Shown piece after piece: positions 1-4,995 of a DNA stretch of 7,784 nt. Origin of the DNA: Methanothrix sp. (GTDB taxonomy: Archaea > Halobacteriota > Methanosarcinia > Methanotrichales > Methanotrichaceae); the NCBI GenBank assembly GCA_028679775.1, contig JAJRAX010000110.1, positions 1 to 7,784 on the forward strand, given 5' to 3'. Positions within the stretch are counted from its first letter, which is position 1; each line of letters opens with the position of its first letter. The position numbers were made by a program, and so were the translations under genes. The notes beneath the pieces were generated by a model. The model saw only the letters and a list, made by a program, of their open reading frames with translations. It was not told where the DNA came from and did not search any database.

Positions 1-42
1 AAAGGGGTAGAGAAGACCCATCTCCTTCAGGGGATGGGATGA
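1..42 (+). pseudogene. Possible C-terminal tail of an IS200/IS605-type TnpB ORF (cut by window edge)
   Basis: Frame 1 from the window edge reads KGVEKTHLLQGMG followed by TGA at 40-42. The ending '-HLLQG-G' and the strong hairpin inside it (17-38) look like the 3' ends of tnpB genes of IS200/IS605-group elements, where the last codons run through the right-end hairpin that also forms the 3' scaffold of the omega-RNA. Only 13 codons are visible, so this rests on my memory of such ends and not on a domain. The rest of the gene, if real, lies upstream of the window. It could equally be unrelated structured DNA. Confidence 0.27.
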
Positions 43-55
43 ATCGTACCCCTTT
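1..55 (+). repeat. Nested inverted repeat / two-stem hairpin
   Basis: Two perfect stems are nested. The outer one pairs 1-9 (AAAGGGGTA) with 47-55 (TACCCCTTT). The inner one pairs 17-25 (CCCATCTCC) with 30-38 (GGGGATGGG) through a four-base TTCA loop, with one G-U pair. An asymmetric purine-rich internal loop separates them. The fold could be a transposon right-end hairpin, an omega-RNA scaffold, or the 3' hairpin of a transcript arriving from the left. The stems are plain in the sequence; the role is inferred. Confidence 0.6.
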
Positions 56-220
56 CATTACTTTCGCTCCGCGTAGATCAACTATATCTAATTTCATGCC
101 TATTTCTGCCTAACCGTTAATTTAGTTCCCATGCGATTCAGAAAAATTCCCAATTCGTATCATTCCGGCAGCCTTGACCAGAATGCGATATCTGACGTCT
201 GAAGATATCATTTTGATGGG

Positions 221-246
221 TATATAGAGTCCAAAAATTTGGGACT
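221..246 (+). promoter_or_regulatory. TATA-like box followed by operator-like palindrome
   Basis: TATATAG (221-227) is followed directly by the imperfect palindrome AGTCCAAA-AA-TTTGGGACT (228-246, one unpaired G). A palindrome between TATA and the expected transcription start (about 250) is where archaeal repressors often bind. The downstream ORF at 264-317 has only 17 codons, so the transcript, if any, would be non-coding or belong to a lost gene. Confidence 0.25.
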
Positions 247-291
247 ACATATTATGGGAAGTGATGGGAAAAGTCTATGATCAAAATCAAT

Positions 292-507
292 CTAGAATGT
301 GTTTACGTGGTGTGTAGTTTCTAGCACAGTTGTCCAGACTGGTATTGCAGTCGCCAGTAGCCACTCCGCGCATACAGCCGCGTGGAAGGAAAGGGCCTGA
401 CCAGGCTGCATAAAAAAGAGATCAGAATCCAATGCGGTCATTAGATGCAGTATCTCGCATTTAGCAGATTGACGGACCGCATAAGGAAAGCGCAAGAATG
501 GCGCCAT
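292..507 (-). CDS. Weak candidate small protein, 71 aa
   Basis: Not recognised. The ATG at 507-505 has a textbook ribosome-binding site, AGGAGG at 519-514 with six bases of spacing, and the palindromic TTTAAA at 529-534 lies about 25 bases upstream of the ATG. The 71-residue product starts MAPFLRFPYAVRQ and has a mildly hydrophobic second half (CAEWLLATAIPVW). Against it: two Cys, three Trp and several His in a short chain, no clear domain, mixed codon use, and AT-rich surroundings. The TTTAAA is already accounted for by the tRNA promoter on the other strand. The strong SD is the only real argument for it. Confidence 0.18.
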   Translation of the reverse strand: MAPFLRFPYAVRQSAKCEILHLMTALDSDLFFMQPGQALSFHAAVCAEWLLATAIPVWTTVLETTHHVNTF

Positions 508-528
508 CGTCGCCCTCCTACCGACATC

Positions 529-535
529 TTTAAAT
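529..535 (+). promoter_or_regulatory. TATA box of tRNA-Ala
   Basis: TTTAAAT at 529-535 is centred about 31 bases before the first base of the tRNA. This suits archaeal TBP/TFB initiation with a very short 5' leader. It lies in an AT-rich pocket and is the only good match near the tRNA. Confidence 0.6.
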
Positions 536-562
536 GGGGTAGCACTTACCTTCACTGCTGTT

Positions 563-635
563 GGGCAGGTAGATCAGCTGGAAGATCGCTACCTTGGCAT
601 GGTAGAGGCCTCGGGTTCAAATCCCGACCTGTCCA
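563..635 (+). tRNA. tRNA-Ala (anticodon GGC)
   Basis: A complete cloverleaf of 73 bases folds without mismatches. The acceptor arm GGGCAGG (563-569) pairs with CCTGTCC (628-634). The D stem GATC/GATC is at 572-575 and 584-587, the anticodon stem CTACC/GGTAG at 589-593 and 601-605, and the T stem TCGGG/CCCGA at 611-615 and 623-627 with loop TTCAAAT. The anticodon loop TTGGCAT (594-600) gives anticodon GGC, reading GCC/GCU alanine codons. Acceptor pair 3:70 is G-U, the main identity signal for alanyl-tRNA synthetase, which supports the call independently. The discriminator base is A635. CCA is not encoded and must be added by the CCA-adding enzyme. There is no intron. Confidence 0.96.
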
Positions 636-648
636 TTTCTCTGTTTTT
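636..648 (+). terminator. Oligo-T 3' end after tRNA-Ala
   Basis: TTTCTCTGTTTTT starts directly after the discriminator base and ends in T5 (644-648). T-rich stretches without a needed hairpin are the usual termination signal in archaea. Read-through would carry transcription into the LysE-family gene, whose start is 20 bases further on and which has no obvious TATA box of its own outside the tRNA. Confidence 0.45.
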
Positions 649-667
649 AATATTCAAAGTGATTGAG

Positions 668-1276
668 ATGTACGAGATCCTGGAGACCCTGGCAGTTGCC
701 TTTGCAATCGGCCTCACTGGCGCTCTCGCCCCTGGTCCGACGTTGGTCGCCACTGTCAACTCTTCGCTCAAAGACGGCTGGACGGCAGGCCCGAAGGTAG
801 CAGCAGGTCATGCTCTTGTGGAGATCCTGGTCTTCCTCTTCATCGTCACCGGCCTCGCCTCTGTGATGTTGCAGCATTCCCAGACGATCTCCATTATCGG
901 CGGCCTTGCGCTCATAATCTTTGGAATAATGACCGCTAAAGAGAGCAAGAACGCAAAATTGTGCGCGCCGCATGGCGTTGTGGTTGGCAGTGCCATCCTG
1001 GCCGGAGCTGTCACGAGCGCGGCGAACCCCTACTTCTGGATCTGGTGGTTGTCTGTCGGCAGCAGTCTAGTTCTCTCCAGCCTTGGATCCGGGCTCATCA
1101 TGGCCACGGCCTTTATGATCGGTCACTGGGGAGCCGACTTCGGATGGTACACACTGGTATCAAGCAGCCTGGACCGGGGCCGAAGCGTGCTCTCGGAGAA
1201 GAGCTACCGGACAATCCTGGGAGTCTGCGGCATCTTTTTGATCTGCTTTGGCGTCTACTTTCTCTGGGGCGCTTGA
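668..1276 (+). CDS. LysE/RhtB-family transporter, 202 aa
   Basis: An integral membrane exporter of the LysE superfamily, whose members move amino acids or other small solutes out of the cell; the substrate here cannot be read from sequence. It shows the N-terminal signature APGP (residues 21-24) followed by a Gly-rich stretch and AAGHALVE (45-52), the NPYFWIWW motif (120-127) and GHWGADFGW (152-160). About five or six hydrophobic segments span 202 residues, the normal family length. The frame is open up to a TTG/ATG at 599, but that would run through the tRNA, so ATG 668 is chosen. AGTGAT (658-663) four bases upstream is a fair Shine-Dalgarno, and GTG 659 is a minor alternative. The gene lies 32 bases after tRNA-Ala. 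Confidence 0.85.
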   Translation: MYEILETLAVAFAIGLTGALAPGPTLVATVNSSLKDGWTAGPKVAAGHALVEILVFLFIVTGLASVMLQHSQTISIIGGLALIIFGIMTAKESKNAKLCAPHGVVVGSAILAGAVTSAANPYFWIWWLSVGSSLVLSSLGSGLIMATAFMIGHWGADFGWYTLVSSSLDRGRSVLSEKSYRTILGVCGIFLICFGVYFLWGA

Positions 1277-1304
1277 GAGGCGATTTAGGGTCGAAACGGT
1301 TGGG

Positions 1305-1309
1305 TTTTT
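1305..1309 (+). terminator. Oligo-T terminator after the LysE-family gene
   Basis: T5 at 1305-1309, followed by further T-rich sequence to 1319, lies about 30 bases after the stop codon and before the next TATA box. It fits an archaeal hairpin-independent 3' end. Confidence 0.4.
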
Positions 1310-1334
1310 AGGTTTCTTTATGCATCGCGCTATC

Positions 1335-1342
1335 CTTAAATA
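1335..1342 (+). promoter_or_regulatory. TATA box for the SpoIIM-like/proS operon
   Basis: CTTAAATA at 1335-1342 predicts a transcript start near 1362-1366. That is downstream of the TTG at 1357 and upstream of the TTG at 1375, and this helps decide the start of the next gene. Confidence 0.5.
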
Positions 1343-1374
1343 AAGGCCGGGCGAGGTTGATTGGGAGATATTGC

Positions 1375-1959
1375 TTGTCAATTAAAGATGATCTGGGCTA
1401 TCTGTGGTCCATTCGCATATTCATAGGCCTGTCAGTCTTCATCTTCGCCCTGACGGCGGCCATGGGCTGCAGAGCAGCGGTTGTCGATCCAGAGCTGGCG
1501 TCCCAGTGGACAAAAGAACTGGATATGCTGAGATGGATCATGGACCAGCCTCCCGTCATCATCATGCTGATAATATTCGCGAAAAACCTCTTCACCTCAG
1601 CCATGGCCATGTTCCTGGGCTTGGGCCTCGGCATCATTCCCCTTGTGGTCGTCTCCAGCAACGGCTTTCTCCTCGGAATAGTCGGTTATGAGGCCGTAGA
1701 GAAGGCTGGCATCTCATTCTTGCTGGCCGGCATCCTGCCCCATGGCATAATTGAGCTGCCTGTGGTCCTGGTCAGCATTGCCATCGGCTTTCGGCTGGGC
1801 TATCTGCTGGCCCTCACCTTGGCCCGGGAAAAGGTCAACATCTCAGGCGAGATCCGGATTGCATTTCACTTCCTCTTGTGCTGGGTGGCGCCTCTGCTCT
1901 TCTTAGCCGCTGTCATTGAAACATTTATCACTCCATTCGTTATATCGGTGGTTACATGA
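1375..1959 (+). CDS. SpoIIM-like (DUF95) membrane protein, 194 aa
   Basis: A polytopic membrane protein of the stage II sporulation protein M family. In Bacillus, SpoIIM helps peptidoglycan remodelling during engulfment; archaeal members have no sporulation role and their function is unknown. Family marks are the conserved FAKNLF (68-73), a Gly-rich helix (82-86) ending in IIP, the SSNGFLLG motif (94-101), and [10 protein letters not shown] (120-129), the most diagnostic stretch. About five helices are visible. No ATG is usable. TTG 1375 is preferred over TTG 1357 because it follows GGGAG (1363-1367) by seven bases, lies after the predicted transcript start, and gives the family-like N-terminus [14 protein letters not shown]. 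Its stop overlaps the proS start as ATGA, so the two are translationally coupled. Confidence 0.8.
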   Translation: MSIKDDLGYLWSIRIFIGLSVFIFALTAAMGCRAAVVDPELASQWTKELDMLRWIMDQPPVIIMLIIFAKNLFTSAMAMFLGLGLGIIPLVVVSSNGFLLGIVGYEAVEKAGISFLLAGILPHGIIELPVVLVSIAIGFRLGYLLALTLAREKVNISGEIRIAFHFLLCWVAPLLFLAAVIETFITPFVISVVT

Positions 1960-3410
1960 CTGATTCCAAGACAAAATCCAATGCAAAGGATAGCAAGCAG
2001 GCCAAGCTGCCAGCCAAAAACAACTTCAGCGAGTGGTATCACGAGTTGCTCATAACGGCAGAGATCATAGATAACCGATATCCCGTCAAGGGAATGTGCG
2101 TCTGGTTCCCCTTCGGTTTTGCCATACGAAAGAACGTCTACTCCATCATCAGGGAACTTCTCGATCCCGACCATCAGGAGACTCAGTTTCCCCTCTTGAT
2201 CCCGGAAAACGAGTTCATGAAGGAGGCTCAACATATCAAGGGCTTCGAGGATGAGGTCTACTGGGTGACTCGAGGCGGCACCGCTCCTCTGGAGGTCAAT
2301 TTAGCACTGCGTCCCACCAGCGAGACGGCCATCTATCCCATGTTCAAGCTCTGGATCAGGTCCCATGCCGACCTGCCGCTTCGTATTTACCAGATCGTCA
2401 ACACATTCCGTTATGAGACCAAGCACACCCGCCCCCTCATTCGCCTGCGGGAGATCACATCCTTCAAGGAGGCCCACACGGTTCATGCCACCTGGGAGGA
2501 GGCAGCAGAGCAGGTTGAGGTCGCAATCAAGAGGTACTCGGAGTTCTATCACCGCCTGGCTCTGCCATTCCTGGTGAGCCGCAGGCCCAGCTGGGACAAG
2601 TTCCCCGGCGCGGATTACACCACGGCCATCGATGTGATCATGCCCGACGGCCGGACGCTGCAGGTCGGCACGGCTCATCATCTGGGGTCCACCTTTGCCA
2701 AGACCTACGAGATAACCTACGAGGCCGAAAACGGCGAGCAGAAGCTAGTATCTCAGACCTGCTACGGCATATCCGAGCGCTGCATAGCAGCTCTTCTCTC
2801 TGTTCACGGTGACGAAAAAGGGCTGGTCCTTCCCTGGGAGGTGGCGCCGGTGCAGGTTGCGATTGTGCCGATTCTCCTGGGCGACAAGGAGAAGGTTCTG
2901 TCAGTCTGCCGGGAGCTACAGGAGAAGCTTGGCGCGGCCCGCATGAGAGTGAAGCTTGATACGAGCGATGAGCGGCCTGGAGCCAAGTTCTACAAGTGGG
3001 AGATGAAGGGCGTGCCCATTCGGTTGGAGGTCGGGCCCAGGGATATCGAGAAGGGAGTTGTCACCTTAGCCCGTCGCGATGGAGCCAAAAAGGCTGTGCC
3101 GATGGTGGCCCTTGTCGAGGCGATAAATCAGGAGGCACAGGAGCTTCAGTTGGTGCTCTATGGGCGAGCCAAAAAGTTCAATGAAGGCCGGGTCAAAGAG
3201 GTCGGAAGCATAGAAGAAGCCCGCTCCCAGACAGAGGCAGGCGTGGCGCTCGTTCCCTGGTGCGGTGAGGTGGACTGCGGGCACCAGCTTGAGGATCAGG
3301 TGGGAGCAAACATGCTAGGCGAGCCTCAGTACCAGATCTTCTCCGAAGCAGCCTGTGCTGTTTGCGGCAAGAAGAGTACTGTCAGGACCTACATGGCCCG
3401 ACAGTACTGA
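1956..3410 (+). CDS. proS: Prolyl-tRNA synthetase, archaeal/eukaryotic type, 484 aa
   Basis: A cytoplasmic class IIa synthetase that joins proline to tRNA-Pro using ATP. The catalytic core holds the proline-site TSE (121-123), motif 2 with NTFRYE (149-154), the ProRS-specific [10 protein letters not shown] (213-222) and [10 protein letters not shown] (235-244), and motif 3 GISER (271-275). An anticodon-binding domain follows at about 297-400. The C-terminal domain carries four cysteines at 436, 441, 467 and 470, as in the zinc-binding domain of this type, and the chain ends in the conserved terminal tyrosine (Y484). There is no bacterial-type editing insertion. Length is normal. ATG 1956 overlaps the preceding stop by four bases, with GGTGGT (1947-1952) just upstream. 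The first 20 residues are a polar extension rich in Lys, Ser and Asp. Confidence 0.96.
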   Translation: MTDSKTKSNAKDSKQAKLPAKNNFSEWYHELLITAEIIDNRYPVKGMCVWFPFGFAIRKNVYSIIRELLDPDHQETQFPLLIPENEFMKEAQHIKGFEDEVYWVTRGGTAPLEVNLALRPTSETAIYPMFKLWIRSHADLPLRIYQIVNTFRYETKHTRPLIRLREITSFKEAHTVHATWEEAAEQVEVAIKRYSEFYHRLALPFLVSRRPSWDKFPGADYTTAIDVIMPDGRTLQVGTAHHLGSTFAKTYEITYEAENGEQKLVSQTCYGISERCIAALLSVHGDEKGLVLPWEVAPVQVAIVPILLGDKEKVLSVCRELQEKLGAARMRVKLDTSDERPGAKFYKWEMKGVPIRLEVGPRDIEKGVVTLARRDGAKKAVPMVALVEAINQEAQELQLVLYGRAKKFNEGRVKEVGSIEEARSQTEAGVALVPWCGEVDCGHQLEDQVGANMLGEPQYQIFSEAACAVCGKKSTVRTYMARQY

Positions 3411-3427
3411 TCCAGAACCTATTTTTT
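3375..3427 (+). terminator. Hairpin plus T6 at the 3' end of proS
   Basis: A perfect 9-bp inverted repeat, AGTACTGTC (3375-3383) with GACAGTACT (3400-3408), lies inside the last codons of proS and reaches into its stop codon; TTTTTT follows at 3422-3427. This could be a terminator or a 3'-end stabiliser. The T-run lies in the 28-base gap before the convergent gene's stop, and no T-run serves the opposite strand here. Confidence 0.5.
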
Positions 3428-3438
3428 CGGGCTCTTCG

Positions 3439-4104
3439 CTATTTCCTGTATCCAATGCTGACGCTCCCGGACTTGCTGTCTCTTCCTAAAACGCTCACCT
3501 TTGTGGGATCTGCAGTCGTTACTCCCTCGACAGTCTCTGATGATGTTGTCGCTTGACCGGACGAAGATGCCTCCTGCAGCATGGCCAAGAAGAGAGCTCT
3601 CGTCTCGCTTGGCCGGTAGTTGGGGGGACCCTGCCACCAGTCAGACGAGTTGAATTCATTGTTGGGGTCTTCACTCAAAACTGCATGGCCGGCGTCTACC
3701 ATGATCCTGTTCACCGGTGGCCAGACAGGACTGAAGTCCGAGTCCATCAGATAAACCACGCAGATCAACTGGCTCCAATCGTTACGCGCTCTTTTTGCGT
3801 TATCCTCGATGTCCAAATAAACAGTCTGATTCTTGAGTAACGAGAATGCATACCTCTGAGCATCTTTTCCCGCGGGAGTCACTGTCGATGGAACCTCGAT
3901 ATCCGCGAGCTTTACGCTGTCGATTGCGTTTGTCCTCGAATCGGCAGTCAGTATCTCTATTCCCAGTGAGTCGCCGCTGATGACGCTTACCACTCGCCCG
4001 ACAGCCTCGTCGGGCAGACCCAATGCACTAGGCATCAAAATCAAGACAATTAACAAGGCCAACCATCGGCTAATAACAATCCCCTCTCTCTCAAGTCTTT
4101 TCAC
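3439..4104 (-). CDS. Exported staphylococcal-nuclease-fold protein, probably non-catalytic, 221 aa
   Basis: Residues 1-30 form a signal peptide or anchor (charged start, then WLALLIVLILMPSALG). Residues 36-145 match the SNase/TNase fold: GRVVSVISGDSLGI, VKLADIEVP, then GKDAQRYAFSLLKNQTVYLDI and an ICVVYL strand. Against the usual signature, one acidic metal ligand remains (D45). The catalytic Arg35 position is Lys65, Asp40 is Glu70, Glu43 is Ser73, and the Arg87 position in 'GR' is Trp-Ser (110-111). I therefore infer a binding domain, not an active nuclease. The tail from about 178 is Ser/Thr-rich. It lies 40 bases after the Cas4-like core on the same strand. GTG 4104 lacks a Shine-Dalgarno; GAGAGAGGGG lies just inside the ORF (4092-4083), so the true start may differ. 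Confidence 0.65.
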   Translation of the reverse strand: MKRLEREGIVISRWLALLIVLILMPSALGLPDEAVGRVVSVISGDSLGIEILTADSRTNAIDSVKLADIEVPSTVTPAGKDAQRYAFSLLKNQTVYLDIEDNAKRARNDWSQLICVVYLMDSDFSPVWPPVNRIMVDAGHAVLSEDPNNEFNSSDWWQGPPNYRPSETRALFLAMLQEASSSGQATTSSETVEGVTTADPTKVSVLGRDSKSGSVSIGYRK

Positions 4105-4144
4105 GTCGAAATTGATAATAATTCCGCTCGACCTTGAGGTGTAA

Positions 4145-4684
4145 TCATGTCAGACTGCTCCTGCAACTGTCTTTAAACGAACAGTGAAGGCACTTCTGTT
4201 TATGGTTGTGACTTCTCTTAGGGCAATCATGCTTCATGGATTGTCTCATCTCCTCGACAGTTGTCTCTAAATCATGGCGCAGGGCTCGATCGAAATTGAT
4301 TCTATGCTGTATGCCATCCGAATATACAATTATGCCATAGGGCACCGGCTTCCTGTAGTTCTCTTCGACCATCCGGCAGTATGCAGCCAGTTGAAGGATA
4401 TGACCGGCATAGGGTTCTTTGGCCCGACCGCTTTTGATCTCGACTGGAATGAGGCTCTTGCCTTTGCCCTTGACGATGTAGTCCGGCTTGCCGCTGATGT
4501 CAAGAGACTTGGAATGAAGTGCCTTGGCCGGGCGGTCAAGGTCGGAGTAGATCACCTTTCCATCAGGAATTCCGTAGGCCTGGCGCATGGATCTTGCTGA
4601 TGATGCAACTCTCTTAGAGATGAGCTGAAATACCGCGGCCAATGCCAATAAAACAAGAATAAATAGCCCTAAAAATAAGTCCAT
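4145..4684 (-). CDS. Membrane-anchored Cas4-like PD-(D/E)XK nuclease core, 179 aa
   Basis: An N-terminal helix (about 3-22, LFLGLFILVLLALAAVF) is followed by basic residues, placing the rest in the cytoplasm. The nuclease core shows GKPDY (D68), PVEIKSG (E82, K84), then GHILQLAAY (94-102) with the QxxxY motif of RecB/Cas4 nucleases. The end carries KCLHCSFKDSC, that is C165, C168 and C174, the three C-terminal Fe-S ligands of Cas4. The fourth, N-terminal cysteine is missing here and is found in the ORF just upstream. YGIPDGKVIY (37-46) resembles the linker of larger archaeal membrane Cas4-like proteins. ATG 4684 follows AGGGTGG (4696-4690) by five bases. It overlaps the upstream ORF by 16 bases in the -1 frame. 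No CRISPR genes are nearby, so a role in spacer acquisition is not supported. Confidence 0.78.
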   Translation of the reverse strand: MDLFLGLFILVLLALAAVFQLISKRVASSARSMRQAYGIPDGKVIYSDLDRPAKALHSKSLDISGKPDYIVKGKGKSLIPVEIKSGRAKEPYAGHILQLAAYCRMVEENYRKPVPYGIIVYSDGIQHRINFDRALRHDLETTVEEMRQSMKHDCPKRSHNHKQKCLHCSFKDSCRSSLT

Positions 4685-4941
4685 AAAAGCCACCCTATGA
4701 GCAATATCGCTGCCAGTGCAAGGAGATATCCCATCCATCGGAACACGCTAGCAGCAGCCTCTCGCTTCTTCAGTACAGTCAGCCTGCCTCCAGCTCGTTC
4801 ATGCTCATCCCTTCCTCTCTTCAGGCCTGCCGAATACGGCTGAACTCCCGATCTCTTAAGGTACCAGGAGACTGGGCAGTAGACATATTGTGAGATCTCG
4901 GATGCAGTTATTGCCCGACTGCCCGACTTCCGTTTTAGCAT
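4669..4941 (-). CDS. N-terminal Cas4-like fragment with one membrane helix, 90 aa
   Basis: The start ITASEISQYVYCPVSWYLKR (11-30) is the N-terminal signature of Cas4/Dna2-type nucleases, with C22 as the first Fe-S cysteine. A charged stretch (41-61) follows, then a membrane helix (70-88) that ends at the stop. It lacks any nuclease core; that part is in the next ORF, overlapping by 16 bases. A -1 slip on T5 just before the TAG (TAT TTT TAG) would fuse the two into about 265 residues with a two-helix hairpin in the middle. The gene may be one half of a split protein, a programmed-frameshift product, a recent break, or a sequencing error. ATG 4941 has no Shine-Dalgarno but lies about 26 bases from the TATTAATA box, so it is probably leaderless. 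Confidence 0.72.
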   Translation of the reverse strand: MLKRKSGSRAITASEISQYVYCPVSWYLKRSGVQPYSAGLKRGRDEHERAGGRLTVLKKREAAASVFRWMGYLLALAAILLIGWLLWTYF

Positions 4942-4963
4942 GATGGTTTGAATGCAGCAGACA

Positions 4964-4971
4964 TATTAATA
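4964..4971. promoter_or_regulatory. Palindromic TATA box shared by two divergent leaderless genes
   Basis: TATTAATA reads the same on both strands. Its centre is about 26 bases from the ATG of the minus-strand Cas4-like gene (4941) and about 28 bases from the ATG of trm5 (4996). Neither start has a Shine-Dalgarno. This is the distance expected if both messages begin at or next to their start codons. Confidence 0.55.
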
Positions 4972-4995
4972 GAAGGCACCCCAAATCCATCCAGG

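Larger units (their letters stand above)
56..528. other. AT-rich intergenic stretch without a convincing gene
   Basis: No recognisable coding region is found here on either strand apart from one weak small ORF (292-507, minus). Visible elements are a 7-bp hairpin at 187-209 (GATATCT/AGATATC) followed by TTTT, a TATA-like TATATAG at 221-227, an imperfect palindrome at 228-246, and an 8-bp inverted repeat, 432-439 (ATGCGGTC) with 475-482 (GACCGCAT). Base composition is more AT-rich than in the flanking genes. Together with the possible transposon end on the left and the tRNA on the right, this looks like an accessory or decayed region. Confidence 0.5.

Noticed and set aside
264..317. 17-codon ORF after the palindrome at 228-246
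   Set aside because: Too short, no recognisable sequence, and no other sign of coding.
150..320. C/D box small RNA suggested by TGATG and CTGA matches
   Set aside because: The boxes are degenerate, out of order and without flanking terminal pairing.
395..420. GCCTGACCAGGC hairpin near an A-rich run as a terminator
   Set aside because: Only four base pairs can form around a loop and the T-run is on the wrong side for either strand.
599..667. Longer N-terminus for the LysE-family protein from the first in-frame start
   Set aside because: It would run through the 3' part of a well-formed tRNA; the start at 668 has a ribosome-binding site and a family-like N-terminus.
4685..4738. Upstream ATG 4738 for the Cas4-like core
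   Set aside because: It deepens the overlap with the upstream ORF and puts a polar extension before the helix; ATG 4684 has the good AGGGTGG site.
4145..4941. CRISPR-associated cas4 gene belonging to a CRISPR locus
   Set aside because: No direct-repeat array and no cas1, cas2 or effector gene is visible; the membrane helices point to the stand-alone archaeal Cas4-like group.
4948..4995. TTG 4948 as the start of trm5
   Set aside because: It lies upstream of the TATA box and adds 16 residues absent from known archaeal Trm5 proteins; ATG 4996 matches the family start.
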